DNA from: Paenibacillus sp. GM2
GTDB taxonomy: Bacteria; Bacillota; Bacilli; Paenibacillales; Paenibacillaceae
DNA length: 64,000 bases
Direction of reading: 5' to 3'
Assembly (NCBI RefSeq): GCF_900069005.2
Contig: NZ_LN831279.1
Coordinates: forward strand, 1,191,796 to 1,255,795
Shown here: positions 26,915-36,421 of the stretch, one piece after another
Numbering within the stretch: the stretch's first letter is position 1
Layout: each line of letters starts with the position of its first letter
The notes under the pieces: generated by a model
Database searches by the model: none
Seen by the model: the letters and a program-made list of their open reading frames with translations, nothing else
Told to the model about the DNA's origin: nothing
Position numbers and translations under genes: made by a program

Positions 26915-28115
26915 AGATTATTTATCCCAGGAAGAGATTGACGCCCTTCTAAAGCAGGCTAATCAGGATACACCCACTGAACCCACAGTATCGGATTATT
27001 TGACGCCGCTTGAGCAGGATGCGCTGGGCGAAATTGGCAACATTACATTCGGAAGTGCGGCGACCGCGCTGTCCACATTGTTAAGCAAGAAGGTTGACAT
27101 TACAACCCCTAAAGTATCGATTATTACACGCTCTCAATTTGAATCCGAATTTCCTAAACCGCATGTTGCTGTTCATGTGCAATATGTTGACGGGTTTGAA
27201 GGAATGAATTCACTGGTTATTAAGACCAGAGATGCTCAGGTTATCGCCGATCTGATGCTCGGAGGCGACGGCAATCCGGCAGAAGAGGAATTAAATGAAA
27301 TTCATATTAGCGCCGTTCAGGAAGCGATGAACCAGATGATGGGCTCGTCGGCCACATCCATGTCAACGATTTTCAACCGTTTCGTGAACATCTCGCCGCC
27401 GGGCATCGATATTCTGAATATGACGAACGGTACGGGAATCAACAATCTGCCATCCGATGAGATATTGATCAAAGTATCTTTCCGACTGACCATTGGCGAT
27501 CTGATCGATTCTACGATCATGCAGCTATTGACGGTGAAATTCGCCAAGGAAATGGTGGAAAGCTTGATCAATGGTTCCGTCTCGGAGCCAGTTAAGCAGG
27601 AGACTGCAGCAGCTGCGGCACCGCCGGCACCAGCTTATGAGCCGCCAGCGCCAGCCTATGAGCCACCTGCGCCTACATATACGGCGCCGCCAATGTCGTC
27701 TCAGCCTATGCCCCAGCAGCAAGGATATTATTATCCGCCGCAGGAACGGCCTATGGCTGAACCGCAGCATTTCGGAACGGTACCGGGACGTAATTTGAAC
27801 GTTCAACCGGTGCAATTCGCTAACTTTGGAAATCCAGCTTTAGGTCATATAGATGAAAATAATTTAAACTTACTGATGGACATTCCCCTTAAAGTCACCG
27901 TAGAATTAGGAAGGACCCAAAAGCAAATTAAGGATATCTTGGAATTGTCTCAGGGTTCGATTATTGAGCTGGATAAGCTCGCCGGTGAGCCCGTGGACAT
28001 TCTGGTGAACAACAAGCTGATTGCGAAGGGTGAAGTCGTGGTCATCGATGAGAACTTTGGCGTTCGCGTTACAGATATCGTTAGCCAATGGGATCGAATA
28101 CAAAAATTACAATAG
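26904..28115 (+). CDS. fliY: Flagellar motor switch phosphatase FliY
   Basis: 403 residues. N-terminal CheY-P-binding motif LSQEEIDALLKQ, then a CheC-like phosphatase domain with two active helices (DALGEIGNITFGSAATALSTLL and AVQEAMNQMMGSSATSMSTI), a proline-rich linker with three PPAPxYE/T-type repeats near residues 240-265, and a C-terminal FliN/SpoA domain (NLLMDIPLKVTVELGRTQKQIKDIL). It is both a switch component and a CheY-P phosphatase in Bacillales. The TTG at 26904 overlaps fliM by 11 bases. Confidence 0.95.
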   Translation: MTSKDYLSQEEIDALLKQANQDTPTEPTVSDYLTPLEQDALGEIGNITFGSAATALSTLLSKKVDITTPKVSIITRSQFESEFPKPHVAVHVQYVDGFEGMNSLVIKTRDAQVIADLMLGGDGNPAEEELNEIHISAVQEAMNQMMGSSATSMSTIFNRFVNISPPGIDILNMTNGTGINNLPSDEILIKVSFRLTIGDLIDSTIMQLLTVKFAKEMVESLINGSVSEPVKQETAAAAAPPAPAYEPPAPAYEPPAPTYTAPPMSSQPMPQQQGYYYPPQERPMAEPQHFGTVPGRNLNVQPVQFANFGNPALGHIDENNLNLLMDIPLKVTVELGRTQKQIKDILELSQGSIIELDKLAGEPVDILVNNKLIAKGEVVVIDENFGVRVTDIVSQWDRIQKLQ

Positions 28116-28141
28116 TAGAGCTTAGGGAGGATTTTAAAGCA

Positions 28142-28507
28142 ATGGCAAACCGAATTCTAATCGTAGACGATGCAGCATTTATGAGAATGATGGTCCGTGA
28201 TATTTTAACGAAGAACGGGTTCGAGGTTGTCGGTGAAGCCCAGGATGGGGCACAGGCTATCGAAAAATACAAGGAATTGCATCCCGATCTGGTTACGATG
28301 GATATAACAATGCCTGAGATGGACGGGATTGCAGCATTGAAGGAAATCAAGAAAATGGATCCGAATGCAAAAGTAATCATGTGCTCAGCGATGGGACAGC
28401 AGGCGATGGTTATCGATGCGATTCAAGCTGGTGCCAAGGATTTCATCGTTAAGCCGTTCCAATCTGATCGGGTAATCGAAGCGATCAACAAAACCCTGGG
28501 AATATAG
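28142..28507 (+). CDS. cheY: Chemotaxis response regulator CheY
   Basis: 121 residues, a lone receiver domain. Acidic pocket Asp9/Asp10, phospho-acceptor Asp54 in TMDITMPEMDG, then the conserved Thr/Ser position (CSAMGQ) and Lys in FIVKPF. Phosphorylated by CheA it binds FliM/FliY. ATG 28142 follows AGGGAGGA; the longer upstream frame has no good site. Confidence 0.98.
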   Translation: MANRILIVDDAAFMRMMVRDILTKNGFEVVGEAQDGAQAIEKYKELHPDLVTMDITMPEMDGIAALKEIKKMDPNAKVIMCSAMGQQAMVIDAIQAGAKDFIVKPFQSDRVIEAINKTLGI

Positions 28508-28515
28508 GTCGCGTC

Positions 28516-29055
28516 ATGCCTTCGACACAGACGGATTCCCAGTTACCAGGCGGTGATATTAATCTTTGGGGAAATCTAACGATGGTAATTGTTGTTCTGG
28601 CCATTATCATTGTTTTAATCGTTGTCTTAATCCGTTTTTTAGGCAGGAAGAATCGCTTTTTGTCGCAAAGTCGATCGATCCGCACTCTGGGAGCTATCGG
28701 TCTAGGGCCAAATAAATCGCTGCAGGTCATAGAGATCGGCAGCAGTATTTATCTGGTTGGTGTAGGTGAGGACATTTCCATGGTCGATAAAATTTCCGAC
28801 CCTGAAGAAGTCATTCTTTTACAGCAGGCGTTTGAAGAAGAGGGGACCGAGTTTGCCGGACTGACTACTGTCTTTTCTGGACTCGTCTCCCGCTTCCGCA
28901 AAGGGAATGTGGTGCAGGAGGAAGAGCTGGATGAATCAGCTTTTCATGAGATGTTCCACGCTCAATTGCAGAAGATGCCGAATCGCAAGCGGCAAATGCA
29001 GGAGCTGCTGAAGGATCAGCAGCAACAATCTACAGATCGGTTGAGGGATTCATGA
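28516..29055 (+). CDS. fliO: Flagellar biosynthesis protein FliO (FliZ of B. subtilis)
   Basis: 179 residues. One membrane segment near residues 22-42 (LTMVIVVLAIIIVLIVVLIRFLG) followed by the conserved small domain SIRTLGAIGLGPNKSLQVIEIGSSIYLVGVGEDISMVDKI. It helps assemble the FliPQR gate. The N-terminus lacks the cleavable signal seen in some relatives. Its stop overlaps fliP (ATGA). The start is uncertain as the ribosome site is weak. Confidence 0.9.
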   Translation: MPSTQTDSQLPGGDINLWGNLTMVIVVLAIIIVLIVVLIRFLGRKNRFLSQSRSIRTLGAIGLGPNKSLQVIEIGSSIYLVGVGEDISMVDKISDPEEVILLQQAFEEEGTEFAGLTTVFSGLVSRFRKGNVVQEEELDESAFHEMFHAQLQKMPNRKRQMQELLKDQQQQSTDRLRDS

Positions 29056-29813
29056 AGAACAAAGTTATTATAATAAGCTTGGCTCTGATGCTCCTGAGTG
29101 TCTTTGCTGTAACCGTGGCTTCCGCAGCTCCGACCGATCCGATTCCAGATGTGAATATTCAAATCGGCAATTCTGATGGCGCATCGGGTACAAGCTCTCT
29201 ATCTCTTATACTGCTTATTACAGTTTTAAGTATCGCTCCTGCGATTCTAGTACTGATGACGAGTTTTACGAGAATTGTGATCGTGCTTGGCTTCGTGCGT
29301 AACTCGCTTGGAACGCAGCAGATGCCTCCTAACCAAGTGCTGGTCGGGCTTGCGCTTTTTTTAACGCTATTTGTCATGAGTCCTACCTTGTCTACTGTAA
29401 ATGAGGTAGCTCTACAGCCCTATATCAAAGGGGAAATCTCTCAGACTGAAGCGCTGGATAAAGCAGCAGTCCCGATGAAGAAATTTATGTACTCGCATAC
29501 TAGGCCTAAGGATCTACAGTTGTTTATGAGCTACACGAAGACGGCCAAGCCGGAGAAATATGAGGATATTCCGATCAGTGTTATGGTACCGGCGTTCGCC
29601 ATCAGCGAGTTGAAGACGGCTTTTCAAATGGGATTCCTGATTTATATTCCATTCCTGATCATCGATATTGTAGTAGCCAGCGTCCTCATGGGGATGGGGA
29701 TGATGATGCTTCCTCCGGTCATGATCTCGTTGCCATTTAAGATATTGCTGTTCGTGCTTGTTGACGGTTGGTATCTGGTCATCAAATCGCTGCTTACCAG
29801 TTTTGTTACATAG
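29052..29813 (+). CDS. fliP: Flagellar export gate protein FliP
   Basis: 253 residues. A signal-peptide-like first segment (VIIISLALMLLSVFAVTVASAA) is followed by FliP signatures LVLMTSFTRIVIVLGFVRNSLGTQQMPPNQVLVGLALFLT and, near the end, MGMGMMMLPPVMISLPFKILLFVLVDGW. Forms the export pore with FliQ and FliR. Confidence 0.98.
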   Translation: MKNKVIIISLALMLLSVFAVTVASAAPTDPIPDVNIQIGNSDGASGTSSLSLILLITVLSIAPAILVLMTSFTRIVIVLGFVRNSLGTQQMPPNQVLVGLALFLTLFVMSPTLSTVNEVALQPYIKGEISQTEALDKAAVPMKKFMYSHTRPKDLQLFMSYTKTAKPEKYEDIPISVMVPAFAISELKTAFQMGFLIYIPFLIIDIVVASVLMGMGMMMLPPVMISLPFKILLFVLVDGWYLVIKSLLTSFVT

Positions 29814-29849
29814 CATTATTACATCTATGATTAAACGTATGCAGTGGAT

Positions 29850-29865
29850 GCGGGGGATTCCCCGC
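29850..29865 (+). other. Small GC-rich hairpin between fliP and fliQ
   Basis: GCGGGG pairs perfectly with CCCCGC around GATT, with no T run, in the 86-base gap between two export-gate genes that are usually almost contiguous. Confidence 0.45.
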
Positions 29866-29899
29866 CTGATTCGCGAGTTAAGAGGGGGGAAGACGGTTC

Positions 29900-30169
29900 A
29901 TGAGTTCGGAATTTATTATCGGTTTGGCCGGACAAGCCGTTTATACCGTTCTGAAGGTAAGTGCACCGATGCTCCTGATTGGTCTATTGGTTGGGCTTAT
30001 CGTCAGTATATTTCAGGCGACGACGCAGATTCAGGAGCAGACACTGGCCTTTATTCCAAAAATCGTTGCCGTATTAATTAGCTTGCTAATATTCGGCCCA
30101 TGGATTCTGTCAACACTCGTTGATTTCACCTATGGGATTTTGAATAATCTTGCCAATTACATTAGTTAG
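29900..30169 (+). CDS. fliQ: Flagellar export gate protein FliQ
   Basis: 89 residues, two membrane segments, with the family motif APMLLIGLLVGLIVSIFQATTQIQEQTLAFIPKI. Part of the FliPQR pore. AGAGGGGGG precedes the ATG. Confidence 0.97.
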   Translation: MSSEFIIGLAGQAVYTVLKVSAPMLLIGLLVGLIVSIFQATTQIQEQTLAFIPKIVAVLISLLIFGPWILSTLVDFTYGILNNLANYIS

Positions 30170-30180
30170 GCCGGTACGAC

Positions 30181-30969
30181 ATGGATATTATTTTGCAAAG
30201 TGCTTCTGTCTACATGCTGATTTTTTGTCGAATGACAGCCTTTTTTGTAGTTTCACCGATATTTTCATCGCGGAGTGTCCCGAACAGTTACAAGATTGGG
30301 TTGTCGGCGATCATAGCCGTCTTCATTTTGCTTATACAGGGAACGAATCAGGCGGTGCCCAGTGATCTTAGCTATTTATTGGTCGTGATTCGGGAAATCC
30401 TGATTGGGCTTTTAATGGGTTATGTAGCTACGTTACTGTTCACGGTTATTCAGATGGCTGGCTCTTTCATTGATATACAGATCGGCTTTGGGATCGTTAA
30501 TGTGCTTGACCCGGTTACGGGCTCCAGTGTACCGGTAATCGGCAATCTGAAGTATGTATTTGCGACGCTGATCTTCTTTAGTATGAACGGCCATCACTAT
30601 TTACTTGATGCGGTAATTCGCAGTTACAATTGGATTCCGTTATCAAATGAAGCGTTTCAAAGAATTTACAATGGGAATCTGTCTGAATTTTTAATGACTA
30701 CGTTCAGTCAGGCATTCATGCTCGCTTTTCAGATGGCTGCACCGCTTGTGGTTGCTTTATTTGTGACAGATGTGGCCCTAGGGTTTCTAGCTCGAACAGC
30801 GCCCCAATTCAATGTGTTTGTAATCGGCATTCCGCTCAAGATCTTGGTAGGTCTGGCGATGCTGCTTCTCCTGATCCCCAGCTTCATCTATGCGTTTGAG
30901 CATTTGTTTGAGGTGATGTTCCGGGCGCTGCACAATTTGTTTGCTACCATCGGAAAGGCGCCGCAGTAA
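30181..30969 (+). CDS. fliR: Flagellar export gate protein FliR
   Basis: 262 residues with five or six membrane segments. Recognisable parts are FCRMTAFFVVSPIFSSRSVPNSYKIGLSA, GSFIDIQIGFGIVNVLDPVTGSSVPVIGN and APQFNVFVIGIPLKILVGLAMLL. Completes the export gate core. Confidence 0.97.
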   Translation: MDIILQSASVYMLIFCRMTAFFVVSPIFSSRSVPNSYKIGLSAIIAVFILLIQGTNQAVPSDLSYLLVVIREILIGLLMGYVATLLFTVIQMAGSFIDIQIGFGIVNVLDPVTGSSVPVIGNLKYVFATLIFFSMNGHHYLLDAVIRSYNWIPLSNEAFQRIYNGNLSEFLMTTFSQAFMLAFQMAAPLVVALFVTDVALGFLARTAPQFNVFVIGIPLKILVGLAMLLLLIPSFIYAFEHLFEVMFRALHNLFATIGKAPQ

Positions 30970-30984
30970 GGAGGAGAATCGCAG

Positions 30985-32073
30985 GTGGCATATCGGATAA
31001 AGCTGGATTTGCAGCTGTTCTCTGGGGAGAAGACGGAGAAAGCGACTCCGAAGAAAAAGCAGGATGCAAGAAAGAAAGGGCAGGTTGCGAAAAGTCAGGA
31101 TCTGTCCGGAGCGGCTATCCTACTCTCTTCATTTCTGAGCCTGCTTATCTTTGGCGGATATATCAAGGAACGAGTTGTCTTCATGTTCTCTGATGTATAC
31201 TATCACCGTTTACAAATGAATGTGACGAGCGAAAATGTGATGGTCATGTTCGGTGATTATGCCATTCAGATACTGCTCACGCTGGCGCCGGTTTTCCTCG
31301 TTGCTGTGGTGATGGCGATTATTGTCAACTACGCACAGGTCGGGTTTCTGTTGACCGGTGACCCGCTAAAGATGAAGTTCAGCAAGATCGATCCGATCAA
31401 AGGTTTCAAAAATATATTCTCGATGCGCTCGCTCGTTCAGTTTCTGAAATCGATATTGAAGCTTATTATTATAGGCTTTCTGGTATATTCGACGATTTGG
31501 GGCACTAGAGACCAGATTGCATCGCTTAGCTATGTTCCGGTACAGGAAGCTTTTCATTTTACGGCTCAATTGACGATGAGTCTCGGCCTGAAGATTGCGG
31601 CGGCGTTGTTTGTGCTTGCAGTCCTGGATTATATTTATCAGAAATACGAACACGACAAGAGCTTGAAGATGTCCAAGCAAGACATTAAAGACGAGTATAA
31701 GAAAATGGAGGGCGATCCGCTCGTCAAAGGGAAAATCCGTGAGCGGCAAAGACGGATGGCCTTGCAGCGGATGATGCAGGAAGTGCCAAAGGCGGACGTG
31801 ATTATTACAAACCCGACGCACTTTGCTGTAGCACTCAAATATGATGGCACGCAGATGGATGCACCGAAAGTAATAGCAAAAGGTCAAGATTATGTAGCTC
31901 TGCGTATCAAGGAGATCGCCAAGGAGCATGGCGTAATCACGATGGAAAATAAGCCGTTAGCACGCGCCCTTTTCCAGAGAACCGAAATCGGCGATTCGAT
32001 ACCTGCGGATCTGTTCCAAGCCGTAGCCGAAGTGCTGGCATATGTATATAGATTACAAGGCAAAGTGAAATAA
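30985..32073 (+). CDS. flhB: Flagellar export switch protein FlhB
   Basis: 362 residues: cytoplasmic N-terminus (EKTEKATPKKKQDARKKGQVAKSQDL), four membrane segments, and a C-terminal domain with the autocleavage motif NPTH followed by FAVALKYD. Cleavage there, with FliK, switches export from hook to filament proteins. GTG start behind AAGGAGGAG. Confidence 0.98.
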   Translation: MAYRIKLDLQLFSGEKTEKATPKKKQDARKKGQVAKSQDLSGAAILLSSFLSLLIFGGYIKERVVFMFSDVYYHRLQMNVTSENVMVMFGDYAIQILLTLAPVFLVAVVMAIIVNYAQVGFLLTGDPLKMKFSKIDPIKGFKNIFSMRSLVQFLKSILKLIIIGFLVYSTIWGTRDQIASLSYVPVQEAFHFTAQLTMSLGLKIAAALFVLAVLDYIYQKYEHDKSLKMSKQDIKDEYKKMEGDPLVKGKIRERQRRMALQRMMQEVPKADVIITNPTHFAVALKYDGTQMDAPKVIAKGQDYVALRIKEIAKEHGVITMENKPLARALFQRTEIGDSIPADLFQAVAEVLAYVYRLQGKVK

Positions 32074-32096
32074 GCTCTCGGATCGGAGGAAGACCG

Positions 32097-34133
32097 GTGA
32101 AGAAGTTCAAAGATCTGTTCATATTAGTGGGGATAATCGGTATCGTTCTATTGATGATCGTTCCCATCCCGACATGGCTACTGGACATTCTTCTCATCAT
32201 TAATATATCGCTCTCGCTCACGATTTTGCTAGTGGCGATGAATACACGGGAAGCTCTGCAGTTCTCAATCTTCCCGGCAATGCTGCTCATTACGACTCTG
32301 TTTCGGCTTGCGCTTAACGTATCGACGACCAAGCTGATTCTGGGGCAGGCCAAAGCCGGACATGTGGTTGCTACATTTGGCTCTTGGGTGGCACAGGGGG
32401 AACCGGTTGTCGGTTTTGTCGTCTTCCTGATTCTGGTGGTTGTACAGTTTATCGTTATTACCAAAGGTTCGGAACGGGTTGCAGAAGTAGCCGCGCGCTT
32501 CACCTTGGATGCAATGCCAGGGAAGCAGATGAGTATCGATGCCGACCTTAACGCTGGCTTGATTAACGAGCAGCAGGCCCGTGAACGGCGCAGAAAGATT
32601 GAGCGCGAAGCTGACTTTTACGGAGCGATGGACGGTGCCAGTAAGTTTGTCAAAGGTGATGCAATCGCCAGTATCATTATCTTGCTGATCAATTTGATCG
32701 GTGGATTTATTATCGGAATGACGATCCACAAGATGGATTTTCAGTCATCATTAGGGACCTATTCCTTGCTGACTATCGGGGACGGACTCGTTAGTCAGAT
32801 TCCGGCGCTGCTGATTTCAACGGCGTCGGGCCTGATCGTTACCCGCGCTTCTTCGGAAGGCAATCTTGCCGAAGATATTACGAGTCAGTTGTTTACATAT
32901 CCGAAGCTGATCTACATCGTAGCAGGCACCATTACAGTGCTTGGCCTGTTTACGCCGATCGGTCCGTGGACTACGCTTCCTTTTGCGGCTCTTCTGTTGT
33001 TCGCGGCAAGGCGAATGCAGAAGAATATGAATAAGAAGCAGATCGAGCAGGAGCAGCAGGAGGAGGAACAGCAAATCGAAGAAGTACGCAGCCCAGAGAG
33101 CGTCATCAACTTGCTTCAGGTCGATGCTATCGAATTTGAATTCGGCTATGGGCTCATCCCGCTCGCTGATACAGCTCAGGGTGGCGATTTGCTTGACCGA
33201 ATTATCATGATTCGACGGCAATGTGCACTGGAGATGGGCTTAATCGTTCCGGTGATTCGAATTCGCGACAATATTCAACTAAAACCGAATGAATATGTCA
33301 TAAAAATTAAAGGAAATGTCGTTGGCAGTGGTGAATTATTACTTAATCACTATTTGGCAATGAGCCCGGGGATGGATGATGATTCCATCACAGGCATTGA
33401 GACGAAGGAACCAGCCTTTGGGCTGCCAGCACTATGGATTAATGAGGCAACCAAGGATCGCGCCGAGCTAGCCGGCTATACTGTAGTGGATCCGCCATCG
33501 GTTGTTGCTACGCATCTGACGGAGTTAATTAAGGGACATGCCCACGAATTGCTGGGACGTCAGGAGACGAAGGCTTTAATCGACAACCTGAAAGAGAATT
33601 ACGCGGTTCTTGTCGATGAATTGATCCCATCTGTACTATCGATCGGCGATATTCAAAAGGTATTGGCTAAGCTGCTCCGAGAGAAAATATCAATCCGCGA
33701 CTTGGTAACGATATTTGAAACTTTGGCTGATTACGGAACCTATACGAAGGATCCGGAAATTCTGACCGAATATGTCAGACAAGCACTCTCACGGCAGATT
33801 ACTCAGCAATATTCACATCAGGGAGAGACCATGCGCGTCATTACGGTAGGACCTTCGCTGGAGAAGAAAATTGCCGAGAGCGTACAGCAAAGTGAGCATG
33901 GAAGCTATCTCGCTATGGATCCTACCTCCAGTCAGACGCTTTTCCAGAAGCTGTCTGAGCAGGTTAACCGTCTGATTCAATCCGGCCAACAGCCAATCGT
34001 GCTCACATCGCCAACGATCCGCATGTATTTACGGCAGATTATTGAGCGGAGTATGCAGGATATACCGGTATTGTCCTATAGTGAACTGGAACCGAATGTT
34101 GAAATTCAAAGCGTCGGAGTGGTGAACTTATGA
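32097..34133 (+). CDS. flhA: Flagellar export gate protein FlhA
   Basis: 678 residues. About eight membrane segments in the first 310 residues with the FHIPEP-family stretch NTREALQFSIFPAMLLITTLFRLALNVSTTKLIL and DAMPGKQMSIDADLNAG, then a large cytoplasmic substrate-docking domain. GTG start, GGAGG upstream. The stop overlaps flhF by four bases. Confidence 0.98.
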   Translation: MKKFKDLFILVGIIGIVLLMIVPIPTWLLDILLIINISLSLTILLVAMNTREALQFSIFPAMLLITTLFRLALNVSTTKLILGQAKAGHVVATFGSWVAQGEPVVGFVVFLILVVVQFIVITKGSERVAEVAARFTLDAMPGKQMSIDADLNAGLINEQQARERRRKIEREADFYGAMDGASKFVKGDAIASIIILLINLIGGFIIGMTIHKMDFQSSLGTYSLLTIGDGLVSQIPALLISTASGLIVTRASSEGNLAEDITSQLFTYPKLIYIVAGTITVLGLFTPIGPWTTLPFAALLLFAARRMQKNMNKKQIEQEQQEEEQQIEEVRSPESVINLLQVDAIEFEFGYGLIPLADTAQGGDLLDRIIMIRRQCALEMGLIVPVIRIRDNIQLKPNEYVIKIKGNVVGSGELLLNHYLAMSPGMDDDSITGIETKEPAFGLPALWINEATKDRAELAGYTVVDPPSVVATHLTELIKGHAHELLGRQETKALIDNLKENYAVLVDELIPSVLSIGDIQKVLAKLLREKISIRDLVTIFETLADYGTYTKDPEILTEYVRQALSRQITQQYSHQGETMRVITVGPSLEKKIAESVQQSEHGSYLAMDPTSSQTLFQKLSEQVNRLIQSGQQPIVLTSPTIRMYLRQIIERSMQDIPVLSYSELEPNVEIQSVGVVNL

Positions 34134-35506
34134 GAGTAAAACGGTATGTCGTCGATACGATGCCTGATGCAATGCAGAAAATACGAGATGAGCTTGGAGT
34201 AGACGCTGTAATATTAAGCACGAAAGAGATGAAAATCGGCGGGTTTATGGGCATGTTCCGTAAGAAAAGGATAGAAGTGGTGGCGGCTTCCGAAGGTAAC
34301 GATACAGGGGCAGCTAGAAAAGGAGTTAGCCGCCCGTCCTCTCCCCCTCTAAGACCGATGACTAAATCTTTTGCGTCGGATGTTTATATGAAATCCAGTG
34401 AATCAATGCCGGCTTCTGTAGGAAGTGTACCACAACGCCCGAAGCTGCCGGCAGAGGTGGATAATCCGGTTCTGAGCAGAGCGTTTGATGTCCTTCATGA
34501 AGCGAGTGCGACATCCGCACGAAGGGCCGAGAACGAGATTACCCAGGTCAGGACATCCGAACCGAGGCTGACGGAGGAGCAACGCCCTCCTTCGGCCTCA
34601 ACCGGATTATACACGACTAATAGTCCTAGAGAGGAACGTTTGCTGGAAGAAATTCGTGAAATGAAAACCTGGCTGGAACAATTGGCTAAGCAGCAGAAGG
34701 AAAACCGTGAGTTGCCGGAGCCGTTAAGCGCATTTCAGAACCGGCTGCTATGCAAGGAATTTTCGCCACAGCTGGTCGAAGCCTGGGTGGACAAGGTGTA
34801 CGATAGATGGCTTGACTCGAAGGAGTCCATGTCTGAAGACGAATTAATGGAGGAAATCCAAAGCTGTGTGTCAAGTTCATTGGAAGGGCGCTTAGACGGC
34901 GGAATTGGCGAGCATACGCGCATTGTCTATATTGCCGGGCCAACCGGGGTCGGCAAGACAACAACGATCGCTAAGCTAGCGGCGGATCAGATCTTCCGGG
35001 CACGTAAAAAAGTAGGCTTCATCACCGCTGATACGTACCGCATTTCCGCGGTTGAACAGCTCAGGACGTATGCTTCGATCCTGAATGTACCCATCGAGGT
35101 CGTACAGTCGCCGGGCGATGTGCAGAGAGCGTTTCAGCGACTTGAGCAATGCGATATCATCCTCATGGATACGGCTGGACGCAACTATTTAAATGAGATT
35201 CATGTGGCAGAGCTGCATAGTCTGCTTAACACTACCGAGAACAGCGAGACCTACTTGGTCCTTAGCCTAACTTCCAAGACGCAGGATATGGAGAGAATCA
35301 CCGAGCATTTCAGCAGGTATGGATTGAAGAAGGTCATCTTCACGAAGCTGGATGAGACTGAAAGTGTAGGGCCGATGTTTAACTTACTGGAGGATTATCC
35401 TGTCTCCATGTCTTACATCACCAATGGTCAAAACGTCCCTGATGATCTGCTGGTCGCGGATTCGAAATTCATGATTGATCTCGTCATGGGAGCTGGCAGA
35501 GCATGA
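34130..35506 (+). CDS. flhF: Flagellar SRP-like GTPase FlhF
   Basis: 458 residues. Begins MRVKRYVVDTMPDAMQKIRDELG; a variable B-domain linker rich in P, S and R (about residues 60-180); N domain; and an SRP-type G domain with [40 protein letters not shown] and TKLDET. It sets flagellar number and site together with FlhG. Overlaps both neighbours by four bases. Confidence 0.97.
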   Translation: MRVKRYVVDTMPDAMQKIRDELGVDAVILSTKEMKIGGFMGMFRKKRIEVVAASEGNDTGAARKGVSRPSSPPLRPMTKSFASDVYMKSSESMPASVGSVPQRPKLPAEVDNPVLSRAFDVLHEASATSARRAENEITQVRTSEPRLTEEQRPPSASTGLYTTNSPREERLLEEIREMKTWLEQLAKQQKENRELPEPLSAFQNRLLCKEFSPQLVEAWVDKVYDRWLDSKESMSEDELMEEIQSCVSSSLEGRLDGGIGEHTRIVYIAGPTGVGKTTTIAKLAADQIFRARKKVGFITADTYRISAVEQLRTYASILNVPIEVVQSPGDVQRAFQRLEQCDIILMDTAGRNYLNEIHVAELHSLLNTTENSETYLVLSLTSKTQDMERITEHFSRYGLKKVIFTKLDETESVGPMFNLLEDYPVSMSYITNGQNVPDDLLVADSKFMIDLVMGAGRA

Positions 35507-36390
35507 GTGATCAAGCCCAGGCATTAAGAAAGCTAGTCTCTTCTTATAGGGGGCTTGCAGAGGGTTCCGGCAAGAAGCGAACAGCACGTGTATTGACGGT
35601 CAGCAGCGGGAAGGGTGGTGTGGGCAAGTCCAATTTCACGCTTAATTTTGCACTCGCTCTCAAATCCTTAGGCAGGAAAGTGCTAGTGTTCGATGCGGAC
35701 ATCGGTATGGCTAACATAGATGTGCTTATGGGGGCGAGGCCAAAGTATAATCTCTATCATCTGTTAAGAGGCGAGAGAAAGATGTCGGAGATTGTTGAGC
35801 TGGGAACGTTGGGGCTTCCCTTTGTCGCAGGAGGATCGGGTCTGGCGGACCTATTTCTATTATCGGAAGCAGATCTGAATTATTTCACATCACAGATTGA
35901 GATTGTGGCTGAAGAGATGGACTTCATTATTTTTGATACAGGTGCCGGACTTTCCAAGGAGACGTTAAAGTTTATAACAGCGGCGGATGAATGTCTGGTT
36001 GTAACTACTCCGGAGCCGACCTCGATTACGGATGCTTATGCTTTGATCAAAGTCGTGCATGGGTTGGACGAACAGGTTAATTTTCGGCTCGTAGTAAACC
36101 GTGTGAACGGTGAGAATGAAGCGAGACAGGTCGCGGATAAAATCTCGCTTGTCTCACGCCGCTTTCTTGAGCTTGAGATTCCGATGCTTGGTTATTTGAG
36201 GGATGACACCCATGTCATGCAGGCAGTAAAAGGGCAGACCCCATTTATTACAGCTTTTCCCGCTAGTGCAGCAGCGCGCGATATTCAGCGCCTCGCTATG
36301 ACTTACTTGAATGTTCCACGGAATAAACCGGATGATACTTTATCAGGAATCAAAGGATTTATGCATAAGTGGTTACGACGTGATAAGTGA
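35503..36390 (+). CDS. flhG: MinD-like ATPase FlhG (YlxH)
   Basis: 295 residues, deviant Walker A SSGKGGVGKSNFTLNFALAL, then FDADIGMANIDVLMG and IFDTGAGLSKETLKF, the MinD/ParA family pattern. It stimulates FlhF GTPase and controls flagellar number. The N-terminal SDQAQALRKLV is the usual FlhF-activating peptide (DQAxxLR). Confidence 0.97.
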   Translation: MSDQAQALRKLVSSYRGLAEGSGKKRTARVLTVSSGKGGVGKSNFTLNFALALKSLGRKVLVFDADIGMANIDVLMGARPKYNLYHLLRGERKMSEIVELGTLGLPFVAGGSGLADLFLLSEADLNYFTSQIEIVAEEMDFIIFDTGAGLSKETLKFITAADECLVVTTPEPTSITDAYALIKVVHGLDEQVNFRLVVNRVNGENEARQVADKISLVSRRFLELEIPMLGYLRDDTHVMQAVKGQTPFITAFPASAAARDIQRLAMTYLNVPRNKPDDTLSGIKGFMHKWLRRDK

Positions 36391-36421
36391 TTCTGAAAAA
36401 GAAGCTAAAGGTGGATGCGGG

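Noticed and set aside
29814-29899. Possible small gene between fliP and fliQ
   Set aside because: No frame with a ribosome site; the bases are explained by a hairpin and the fliQ ribosome site. An overlapping 107-codon frame (29758-30081) is a shadow of fliP and fliQ.
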